A stretch of DNA of 64,000 bases from Microbotryum silenes-acaulis (lineage: Eukaryota > Basidiomycota > Microbotryomycetes > Microbotryales > Microbotryaceae). This document shows, piece after piece, positions 22,308 through 32,001 of the stretch. The stretch spans positions 1,798,001 through 1,862,000 of the forward strand of contig QPFY01000004.1 in assembly GCA_003665825.1 (NCBI GenBank). The letters run 5' to 3'. Made by a program: the position numbers and the translations under genes. The notes under the pieces are model-generated. The model was not told the DNA's origin and did not search any database. It was given only the letters and a program-made list of their open reading frames with translations. Numbering within the stretch: the first letter of the stretch is position 1; every line of letters begins with the position of its first letter.

Positions 22308-24228
22308 GTGCTCTCGACTCGTCACGCCATAACCTCTGCGTTCCTTTCCAAGACGAGGTCATTCACGAGTGCCGCCGCCCTGCTTCTGATTCAGCGCCGG
22401 CTCACTAGCGCCTCTGCCTCTGCCTTTGGCTCTGCACGATCAATCAACCTCTGCGCCCACGCCCGGGCCCGCGGTAGCATCGGCCTCGGACACGGACACG
22501 TCAACGGCCTCGCTAGGTCCCCCTCGCACCTGCAGACATCTACACCCATCCTCGTCGTCTTTTTGGGTCAAACACGTCACCTATCTTCAACTGGACCCAC
22601 CACCGAACTGCACATCATGTCACCCCAACTAAGGAAACGCCCCTCTCGCAACCTCAGTACCAACGCCTCCGGGGCTCCTTCCTCAGCAACTCCACCTTCC
22701 TCCACCTCGGCTGCCGGTCAGCAGGGATCCACGTCGAGTGGGAAGCCGCCCCTGTCGCATTCACACTCGCACTCGCACTCGCACTCGCACGGCAACCACG
22801 CCGAAGAAGCCGCCGCTCTCCTATCAGCTTTACGCGGCTCCTCCGACCCGGGCTCACGCATCACCCTCATCGGTCTCGGTGCTAACGTCGGCCTCACCGC
22901 CGTCAAAGGTGTCGCAGGCTGGATCCTCGGTTCAGCGGCTTTGCTTGCCGATGCGGCTCATAGTGGGAGTGATTTGTTGGCGGATATTGTGACGTTGACG
23001 ACGTATCGCATGAGTCGAAAACCCGTTAGCGTCAAATACCCCTATGGTTACGGAAGTGAGTGCAAATGATCTGGCAGATCCGAAAAGGGTTGAAGGACTT
23101 ATCTTTTCCGCAACTGTCGGCAGAGTACGAATCGGTGGGATCCTTGGTAGTCTCAATCCTCTTGATCGGCACCGCGCTCGGAATCGGCAAGTTCGGCTCC
23201 GGCGAAGAGTGTTTAAATAGTGCCAAAGCACTAAACCCACCAAATTCTGTCTTTTAGGTCTTCACTCGTACCACCTTCTCTTGACGACCCTAGCCACGAT
23301 GCCCACCATGAACCCGGAGCTCCTCGCCTCACTCGACCTTTTCCCGCACGGCCATTCCCACGGCGGTGTCTCGGACCATTCCCACGACCACCACGGCTCC
23401 TCCGGTGAAATCGAGATCGTCGATCCTCGTGCCATGTGGTTCGCAGCAGGTTCGATCGTCGTCAAGGAATACCTTTACCGCGCGACGCTCAAGGTTGCCA
23501 AATCTGAACATTCCAACGTCCTTCTCGCTAACGCGTTGCACCATCGTTCGGACGCGTTCGGGTCCCTCGTTGCTGTTGGAGCTATTGCGGGAGCGTACTT
23601 TGGGTTCCCTGTTTTGGATCCTTTGGGTGGTCTATTGGTTTCGGGCATGATTTTGAAGCAAGGTGCTGGAGTTGGAGTGACGGCGCTCAAAGAGCTAGTC
23701 GGTGAGTGCGCCAGCTCAGAGAACTTTCCCCAAGTGGGAACAAAAGTCGGCACCTAACTAAGCTCATCTATGTTCGTAATTCACCCACTCACAATAGACC
23801 AAGTCACGGACCCTTCCCTCCCACCTCGAATCCATTCCGCCATTCTCAAATTGCGCGACCCTTCCCTCCCTTCTCTCCCACCTTACACCCAACTTTCCTC
23901 TTCCTCCCTCTCCTCCCCCTCAACAGGTGGTAACCTTTCCAACCTTTCCTCCGAGGATCATTCTCTCCACGCACCCGAAGCGTCCGAAGCTGAACTCGAA
24001 GGAACTTTTCCCATCTTGAGTATCCTTTCCATTCGAGTGATGGCGTCCGGACCGAGTTTATTCGTCGATGTGGTATTGGGTTTACCGGATGGGTTAACGT
24101 TGAAGGAATGTGCGGAAGTGGAGAAGAGGGTCAGTGAGGTTTGTAGGAGTGAATTAGGGGGGAAAGATAGGGTTAGGGAAGTGGTTGTTAGGATGGTTGG
24201 TGAAAGAGCGGAGGAGATGGAGGAGTGA
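22308..24228 (+). CDS. Cation diffusion facilitator, mitochondrial Mmt-like metal transporter
   Basis: Membrane metal/proton exchanger of the CDF family; closest in character to fungal Mmt1/Mmt2, which move iron out of mitochondria. Parts: 22308-23055 (first in-frame ATG at 22617), 23124-23186, 23258-23701, 23798-24228. From 22617 the product is 458 aa. Transmembrane helices carry the CDF metal sites LLADAAHSGSDLLADIV and ANALHHRSDAFGSL, and the cytosolic-type C-terminal domain ends near VRMVGERAEEMEE. Two His-rich segments, HSHSHSHSHSHGNH and HGHSHGG...HSHDHHG, are likely metal-binding loops. The open frame before the ATG reads like a mitochondrial presequence rich in Arg, Ser and Ala, but begins without an ATG, so an upstream exon is likely. 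Intron 2 has a GC donor (GCAAGT at 23187). Metal specificity is inference. Confidence 0.85.
22764..22790. repeat. CACTCG hexanucleotide repeat coding for His-Ser
   Basis: Four units of CACTCG followed by CAC, in frame with the CDF transporter, encode alternating His-Ser. Near-identical codons make it a candidate length-variable site. Confidence 0.85.
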
Positions 24229-24801
24229 GTGAGGAGTTGGATGGGACGGGTTGGGAGTGAAGGAGAGAGAGGGGGAAGGTGGTTGAATGTAGCGTCTTGG
24301 GGGAATTCGATAAGTGCATGAGTGATCTTTTCTTATGAATGAAGCGATGAGTCCAGCAATCACAAACAGACTCGGTCGTATACAAGGGTAGGAGGTGAAC
24401 TAATAGGTATACAGCGGTGAGAGAGGGGTCCAGGGAGTCATCCCATCACGGCCTCACATTCCGCCCGTAGACAAAGCGAAAACTGCCGAGGGTTCCTTTG
24501 CTAACCGTTCTGAATCACAGGCTTTCAAATGACGTCTCGTGTGGACACCGATACGAAATTGAAGTCCCGGGTATGTCGCTAGTGCACGCTCTCGAACAGG
24601 AAACCTCAGCAGCGCGGACCTCGGAAAACCTGCGACAAGGCAAAGCAGCGGGAAATATTGAGGATCACCTCGTGGTTCTAGCGAAAATATACTGCTTCTG
24701 GGTTCAAAGCTTCAGTGATACGATGAAAAATATTCAAGATGCGACCTAGTGCCAGCTATTCATTGTAAGCTTGCTCATCGCGCGGCCGTCCGGCGGTCCG
24801 C
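24229..24801. other. Intergenic region between CDF transporter and M43 copy C
   Basis: The two flanking genes converge here. An 83-codon open frame on + (24498-24749) has no motif or splice context I can support. Nothing else is seen. Confidence 0.5.
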
Positions 24802-26222
24802 TCAACCTTTTATCGAAATTTGCATCGAAATGTTCTGCGCGCGGTAGCGGTACCAATTTTCAAGTCCAGCAGCAACTTGACCTGGGGTGAGACCTCCTCG
24901 GCACGCTTCGTTCGAGTAATCCATCAAATTGAACCATAATTTCGCTTCAGGATCGTCGCCGCGAGCAACGTATGGTACGCCTGCTTGGCACTGTGCCGCC
25001 GCGTTGTACGTGCACCCTTGCGTTTGGAAACCTTGTGGCGGCGTGTCGGCGATACCATCGTTTATAGGTGAACAGCCCCCTTCGAAGGTGTGTGGGAGTC
25101 CGAGCATGTGATGTCCGAGCTCACTGTCAAGCGAATGCCTCACAAGGTCAATGCGGGATTGAAGAAATGAAAGGGCGCGGATCGGAGGGTGTCAGAGCTT
25201 ACTGCGCTAAAGCCTTCCCTTGCAAAAATTCACCCCCTTCAGAGTTGAATCCCGGCAACGTATCGAAAGCGAGGACGACGGCGTCCAGGAAAAAGAAGTC
25301 CTGGACTTGTTGCGGCATTGTTCCGTATCCTGCGCAATGATGAGCATGTCTCGGGTCAGTGGACGTGCTTCTTTCCTGAAGGACGTTGAGGAGTGGGGTG
25401 TGGGCAACAGAAGAGAGGAATCAACCCCGTTATTGTTGAAATAGTGGTATTACACTGACCCATGATCTGAGCCTGGCCATCGCGAGGTTTGCGCACGGTG
25501 AAGACGTTGATATCCGCAGCGCCTCCGACCCGTAAATTTTTGATGACCTCGCGTTCGGTCTCACTATTGAAATCGCCGCCGTATTCGAACCAAGTCGGGT
25601 TATTGGTGTACGTAATTTGAGCCAGGTTAATGTTCATGGGCAGCCCACTGGCGGTGAAAATGGAGTTGACGACCTCGATTTGCTGGTGGATCAGCTCGGT
25701 GCTGAGGTAGCCTTCTTGGGCAGCTGAGCCGGCGAACGTTGCATCAGGCATAGCACGCGTCAGAGATTGATTGAAATTTTCCTAGAAAGGTGAAGCTCTG
25801 ATTTCACTTACTCTGACCCTTGTGAATGACATGCCAGTGAAGCTGAACCGGGATCTTGTCTCTCAGCTTCTCGAATCCGACGACGGTGGGCAGGTTGATC
25901 CCGGCTCGATGTCGCAGCTTCTCCGAAAACCTGTGCCTGTGACCACGGCTCAGTCTTCAAAAAAAAGGTCAGTCTTCAATACAACGGTGGGGCGAACTCT
26001 ACATTATGCGACTCACGATCGCTTCGCAGCTCCATCGCTAGACTTGTGCTGGAGTCCACAGGGATTCGACCTAGCAGGCAGCTCGGTGCCACTTGTTAGT
26101 GTCGAGGAGCCCCGAGGAGATAGGGTGTGACGATGACCGTGCACACCCGAGGCGGAGGCGGAGGCAATTAATCCACCAGAAAGGACCCCACCAACGACCG
26201 AGAGGACAGTGAAAAGCCGCAT
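24802..26222 (-). CDS. Secreted M43-family zinc metalloprotease, copy C (351 aa)
   Basis: Third, more divergent M43 protease. Exons: 26222-26017, 25948-25812, 25723-25460, 25329-25203, 25123-24802; phases close on 351 aa. The signal peptide is MRLFTVLSVVGGVLSGGLIA, and a basic segment RGHRHR follows in the propeptide. The mature part has VQLHWHVIHKGQ, NVFTVRKP and the zinc motif HELGHHMLGLPHTFEGGC (H245, E246, H249, H256). DGIADTPPQGF and a Met-turn LMDYSNEAC (Met312) follow. The intron at 25202-25124 splits the first zinc-binding His codon: CA at the end of exon 4 joins T at the start of exon 5. It has five exons against ten in copies A and B and a different proline-containing motif (GLPH), so it is probably an older paralogue or a different subgroup. 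Confidence 0.92.
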
Positions 26223-27169
26223 TGAGATCGTCGACCTGGGTGTAAAATCAGAACCGAGAGCCGTAGATGATGGGATGAGGAAGCGAAGCGAGAGAGTGGT
26301 GACCTACTGGGTGTTTACACGTCGATTACAGTGATTTAATCTCAAGGGCCGTCTCCAGAGGTGCGGCCAAAATTTGTTCCGAAGTCAGCGCTAAATTCAA
26401 AACTAGTGCACCGGGCTCGCGCTTGCGGAAAGGGGCTGCGCAGGTACGGTACTTCTGTAAGGCCGGTGGCCTTACAGAGGGATCGCGAGTACTGGGCCGA
26501 TCGCCTGTCGTATTCGAAATGGTATTGTTGACTGTATTCGTTGTTTCAGGAATCGGTTCCAAAAATGAATGTCTTCTCCAAGAGAGAGAGAGGACCGAGG
26601 CTGAACTACACAAAAGGGGGAAACCGGCTAATATTGGTCCAATCTTCGGTCAGCCGGGTTTCGGCCAGACTCAGTCCTTGGTCATGTGCGTGCGAGGCCG
26701 CTCGGGCCTCACAACTTCCGCCTCTTTTCCTTCGGGCACCTACGGTTCTAAGCAGCAATCACCAACCTACACTTTGCGTTTCAAAACGAACTCCACTGAT
26801 CACGGCATTGATGTAGGAAGGGGACAGTGTAAAGCTTTTCCACATTCTGGGTAAGCGCCAGTGGTCCAGAGAGTCGAGCTTGGATCCATCGGATCTCGTT
26901 GTCACCATGGGCCTAAATGAGTGCCCTTGGACTAGCTCTGACAGGAGCACCTGGACTGAAACACCAAAATGCTACAAGCCCGAGGGGGATTTAGCCAGTC
27001 GCACAGCATCCACAACTGCATCAGTGCAGACCAAAACTAAAAACGTCTTCGAGCCACCTACACATTTTTCTTAGTGACTCGGTCAGCTACTCGGTCAGCT
27101 TCTGGGTCAGGGTGCTACGCATGCTGTTCGACAAGCTCGGCATCGGGATCCCGACGTCGTTCCGTCGAC

Positions 27170-27201
27170 GTCCACCCAAAAATAGGTCCACCCAAAAATA
27201 G
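27170..27201. repeat. Tandem 16-bp duplication
   Basis: GTCCACCCAAAAATAG occurs twice back-to-back, at 27170-27185 and 27186-27201, without mismatches. Confidence 0.9.
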
Positions 27202-27732
27202 CTGACCATGGGGCTCCCCCTTTCGCAAGGTCGTGAGAGAACGACATCGAAGTGGTTGTGGGTTCGATTGGCCTGTGCGATCGATTTTCGGCGGTTGTAC
27301 CTGCTCCGCTGGCGCGCTTATCAGCGGCTCAGCGGCTCCAGAAGGACGACGTTGTGCCCCCCCCGCGCGCTCGAGTCCGAATGCACTCGGAGCGTCTGAG
27401 CGAGAATTCCTCTCCCGGGCGGGCCTTATTTCCGGGCTCCAGATCGGGATCTGTGAAGGCCGAGTTGAGTCCTTTCCTTTCCTTTCCTTCCTCTACTCCC
27501 CCAGTATTTTTTCGAAAGTTCGACCTCGTCTCGAAACTCGTTGCGTAGTCAAGAGGAAGGCTGCGCAACCCTCCTCTTTCTTTTCCTCCCCCCTTTTCTC
27601 TTTTCCTCTCTCTCTCTTCTCTCACCCACTTCTTTTCTAGCGTTATCGCTCAGAATAACACACCGCGACCCGTGTTTCCTCTCACCTCGCGATCGTTCGA
27701 AAACTCCGACTTGGAGCCACACCGGAGGGTTA

Positions 27733-27883
27733 GTTGGAAGGAGCGGCGAGCGGTCGAGGAGGTCTGTGCGGCGCGTGAGGGAAAGACCCAGTTTGTCACG
27801 CGCGGGATCAGGCCTACATATCAACTCTTGTACTCGCGCGTACGCCGCACAGACCTCCTCGACCGCTCGCCGCTCCTTCCAAC
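27733..27883. repeat. Perfect 41-bp inverted repeat with 69-bp spacer
   Basis: The left arm 27733-27773 is the exact reverse complement of the right arm 27843-27883. The arms are GC-rich, so a transcript crossing them could fold into a long hairpin. The element is in non-coding sequence between two genes. There is no obvious target-site duplication or open reading frame inside. Confidence 0.9.
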
Positions 27884-28127
27884 TGGGTTTCGTACACAAG
27901 CAGCTCTCGGGGGGTTTTCTTTTTCCGCATCACGAGGTATTTCGGCCGCCCATGGTTTGTTTTGTGTTTACTAGAGAAACGAAACTAGACAAAGAGAGAA
28001 AAGGAATTGACGAGGGGCTCTGCAGTGGGGTGCTTGTGTTGTCAAATGAAAATCTAAACAAAGAAGAAGAGAGGCATCTACGAAAAGAGAAAGATTGTCT
28101 ATGTCCAAGAACGAATTCGCCTCACGT

Positions 28128-30703
28128 CTACTTGCTGATATAAATTTGCGCCTCGTAAGCGCCCAACACGCCCCTCTTGCCCTCGCCAAACTTGAGCGAG
28201 TCGACGAGTTCAAACTCCCCCTTGACGTCCGAAGGGAACTCGAACTTCTGCTCCTCGGCGGTAAAGTTCAGCGCCACCAACGCGACCTTTCCATCGTCCG
28301 CACGCTTGAGGTACACGATCGTTTTCTCATTCTCCTTATCGAGCATCTCAAAGTGACCATAAGGAAACAAGTTCTTGTTCTCCTTCCTGAACGCAATCAA
28401 CTTGCGATAATACTCGAGCGTCGATTCCGGATCACCTTGTTGATCAGCGACGTTGATATCCTTGTAGGAATCCATCACCCTCATCCAAGTTTGATCCGCG
28501 GTGGAGAACCCAGCTTGTTTTTCCGCACTCCATTGCATCGGCGTTCGAGCGTGGTCGCGGGAGGTCATTTGGATGCCGAATTTGCCTTCTTCGAGCAGCT
28601 TGGGGTCGTGAGTGTCCTTGGCGACTTGTTGCATTTCGGCCCATTGGTTGATCGTTTGCACGTCCTTGTATTCGGACATGGGCCATGACTTGGGGCAGTT
28701 GATCATGCCAATTTCCTCTGCGAGTTCACGAATCTGCCATCAGTAACCCAAGATCGTCTGTACTTCTTTTCGCTCGCCCTGAACTCACGTCCTTGGTAAA
28801 TGATCGGCGTTCCCGAAACGGTAAGCAAATACGTTGCCAACATCTTTGCCGAATTGACACGATGCTCCGGCTTGTCGGACGCATACCTCGGTATACTTCT
28901 CGCCTGATCATGGTTCTCAAGGTACGTGACGGCCCAGGCATCGTATTTCGCTTCGGTCAATTGTTGATAATTGGCCGTGATCTTTTTAAAGTTGGTCAAG
29001 GGCCATTCTTTGTGCATGAGGTGGAATCTACCCTTGCAACGATCGAGATCGGCCAGATCGAATTGGATGACCATGTTGAACTCTTTGGCTTCGGCCGCGA
29101 CGAACTTGAGCACTTCTTTGATGTCCGGGGTGTTGGGCATTTCGCCGATTTGGGTGCAGCTTGCAACAAGACGCGCAAAGAGTCAGCTTCCAAGCTGATC
29201 AAAGCGCTGCAAGGTAAGCTCTCAACTCACTCGTAGTGGACAAAGACCTGGGAGTGAATCTCCTTGAGAAACTCGTGCAGTCGAGGACCGTTGCACATGA
29301 ATTGACCAGCAGGCTGCCAGGGCGTAGAAGCGTCGGTAATGGGCGCGTCGGGGAAATCGATGAATTTGGAATACTGCGCGAAGTTCCCATATGAACAAAG
29401 TCAGTGAGATTATCACTTGGTGTCATGCTTCCGTTGACTCGTACCATGTTGGCGACGTCGATACGGAAGCCGTCGCAGCCCTTGTCGAGCCAGAACTTGA
29501 CGGCGTTGTTGTAGAGCTCCTTGCGCATGACGGGGTTCTCCCAGTTGAGGTCGGGTTGCTCGGGCACAAAGTAGTGGAGGTAGTACTGCAACCCCGCAAG
29601 AAGCCCCTGTCAGCACAAGTGGTCAAAGTGGACTCTTGAGCCGATCCGGCCCACCTCCTGAGTCAATTCATCCCACTCCCACACCGACCCGCCAAAGCAT
29701 CCCCTCCAATTGCAAGGCGGATGACGGACGCCGTTCTCGTCATACGTTGGCGGACGCCAGATGTACCAGTCGCGCTTGGGGTTGTCCTTGCTCGAACGGG
29801 ACTCCTTGAACCATTCGTGCCAGCTCGAAGTGTGGTTGATGACCAGGTCGAACAGACTGGGGGAGATGAACTGTCAGTTCCAAGTTGCGCAGAATGGAAA
29901 AAAAATCTGAGCGGATGCGACTGACACTTTCATGCCTCGTTTGTGGCAGCCCGCAATGAGGTCTTCGACATCAGACACCTTTCCATACGGCTCGTGCACA
30001 TCTTGATAGTCCTGTTAGCGTGGGAATGTGCGATAGGAGTACGGGTCAGTAATGGGGAAAGGGGGATGTTTCTGACGTCATTCGCGATCTCGTGCGATCG
30101 TCCGACCAGAATCAAAGAGGGGTCGCTCACTTGGATGTCGTAGCCGTTGTCGAATTGGGGTCTGAGAAAATGACTCGTTCAGCTCTCAGGTACATCTTTC
30201 AAGACCCTATTCCGTCATCGACGCGCGTTGGGAGGAGGGATGATGAAGAGGTGACAGCTTTCCAGCGCGACGAGGTGGGGGGGACAGTGCACGACCGGGT
30301 GCGGACTCACGACTTGAAGAAGGGACTGATCCACACGATGTCGACGCCGAGTTGTTTGAGGTAGTCGAGCTTGGAGATAATACCGGGGATGTCGCCCTCG
30401 CCTTGACCTTTGGAATCAGCGTACGAGCGCGGGTAGATCTGTGCTGGGGGGGAGGCAAGAGAACAGCAGCGCAGGGGAGGTTGTCAGCTTTCAGTGTAAA
30501 CGGTCGTCTGGTATCTGGGACTCGGAGCTCGTGAGCGCAAGGTGCGGACGAGCGAACAAAGCGGGCGACCCTCGCGCTGAAGTGAAGTGGGGGCGACGAT
30601 CCACCGTGACGACTGGGCCTCAATTGCGCCGGGAATGCGGGAGAGACTTCCGACTTGCCTGGTAAACAACACCCTCCTTCCACCATTGCTGAATGTGGGA
30701 CAT
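28128..30703 (-). CDS. GH13 alpha-glucosidase (oligo-1,6-glucosidase/maltase type, 578 aa)
   Basis: Hydrolyses terminal alpha-glucosidic bonds of short sugars such as isomaltose or maltose; intracellular, as no signal peptide is seen. Exons: 30703-30659, 30438-30311, 30161-30131, 30011-29926, 29856-29655, 29585-29445, 29373-29231, 29159-28789, 28717-28128. The start [15 protein letters not shown] is the usual N-terminus of the family; then [20 protein letters not shown] and [10 protein letters not shown]. Catalytic residues are nucleophile Asp207 (GFRIDVANM), acid/base Glu265 (IGEMPN) and Asp343 (LENHDQAR), with TPMQWS later. Val208 after the nucleophile is the residue seen in yeast isomaltase rather than maltase. 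The first intron has a GC donor (GCAAGT at 30658). An alpha-glucoside-type permease lies about 25 kb away. The gene could serve sucrose- or maltose-type sugars too. Confidence 0.92.
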
Positions 30704-32001
30704 GTTCGTGCGAGATGTGTGCGTTGTGCTTGCGGCGAGCAGGGGGGGAAAGCCAAGAGAGCTGCGAGCGTCGGGGGCGAGCTCGACGGTCAAGCCGTTT
30801 CGGAGCTCGGCTCGCTTGACGCGGCGTCCGTTTGGTTCCCCGAGCGCATGTCTTTTGTCGCAGTAGTCACACAACCACACCGAGGACGAACATTTTCTTG
30901 CCCCTTCTTTTTTTAGACCACGAAAATCGACCCCAAAAAGCCAAGCCCGCGCTCAGGCCCATGCGCGATGACCTTGGTCGGTCGGTTGTCGTTAAAGGAT
31001 CGTCGGGAGAATCTCGCACGTCGGATAAATGAAATGTGGAGGCGCGGAGAGGCACCGGCGTAAATCGTTCATCGATCAAGCTGCGCGCGAGTCGGCGCAG
31101 TTGGGGCATGCCCCCACCCCTAGTCGGCACGCAGTCGGATTGTTTAATCGATCCGATCCGACTGCAGTCGGGCGCGAGTCGGCTTTAGTCAGCAGGGAAT
31201 TGCCTCCGTGTCGGGCGCTAGTCGGCTGGGCGTCGGGGGCGGTTCCTTGGAGATCCATCAAGTCAGGATCAACTGGGGGAGGAGCTGGGGAAGGATAAAG
31301 TTGGGGTATGTCAGGGCTTGATCCTTCAAGGCTCGCTAGAATTGCTGTAAAAGACTACTAACTGTTGATGTGTTCGGGTTCCTTGCGGACTGTCTAAATC
31401 GTCCAAGTTGTACAAAGGAAAGAGGGAGAAGAACGACTATCAAAAGGCACTACTCCATTCCAAGGAGAGGAGAGCATTTCTCAGTTGAAGGCAAGGCCCG
31501 TGGGAGGCTCGCACCACTCACATGGAGGTTCGTTCGCCGCGATTCCCCAAGTTATAAATCAAGTCGCAGCCATTAGGCTCGAATGGAAGGAGAGCATCGC
31601 TGCATGACGACGCTTCATCAGGTAATCAAACCGTGCGCAGATGGCACTTCGTTCGCCAACCCGTCTCGGATGGATCTCACTAGTACCTCCAGTCACATTA
31701 CCGGCGCATAAAGCTCTCACGCATACGCGTAGATCGAGGTAAACACAAGCTACAATTGCCATAACTGTCCGAACCGGACGAACGTCAGGGCCGAGCAAAA
31801 AAAAAATATGGAAACGTCAAAGAGCAGGAATCGACAATGGAGAATCGACAATGGAAAGTAAGTATGCGAAAACGAAGACGATAGAAGCAGAACACAGAGA
31901 ATTGAAACAGAAAGGGAAAAAAGCCTGAAATGAAAGAAGAAATGCGGGAGGTGTATATAGAAAGCAAAGCGAACGAAATGTATCCCGATCGCTCCGTGCT
32001 C
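30704..32001. other. Alpha-glucosidase promoter and UFD4 3' flank
   Basis: No supported gene. The region includes a dense AGTCGG cluster at 31090-31225 and an A-run near 31798-31806. Open frames are short on both strands. Confidence 0.5.
31090..31225. promoter_or_regulatory. AGTCGG motif cluster with a 14-bp palindrome, upstream of alpha-glucosidase
   Basis: AGTCGG starts at 31090, 31122, 31133, 31166, 31177 and 31220, and its complement CCGACT at 31158, making the palindrome CCGACTGCAGTCGG (31158-31171). The cluster lies about 390-520 bp upstream of the alpha-glucosidase start codon. Zn2Cys6 activators, which control fungal alpha-glucoside genes, bind paired CGG triplets; the link is inference. 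Confidence 0.5.

Larger units (their letters stand above)
26223..28127. other. 1.9-kb intergenic region with repeats
   Basis: Upstream region of M43 copy C and 3' flank of the alpha-glucosidase gene. It holds a perfect 16-bp tandem duplication (27170-27201), a CCTTT-type microsatellite near 27471-27490, a CT-rich stretch near 27580-27640 and a 41-bp inverted repeat (27733-27883). Open frames overlapping these repeats (for example + 27541-28143) are compositional and not supported as genes. Confidence 0.5.

Noticed and set aside
24498..24749. 83-codon + frame between the CDF transporter and M43 copy C
   Set aside because: No domain, no splice-site context, and composition unlike neighbouring exons.
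27541..28143. 200-codon + frame in the repeat-rich intergenic region
   Set aside because: Made mostly of CT-rich microsatellite and the inverted repeat; no motif, splice logic or start context.
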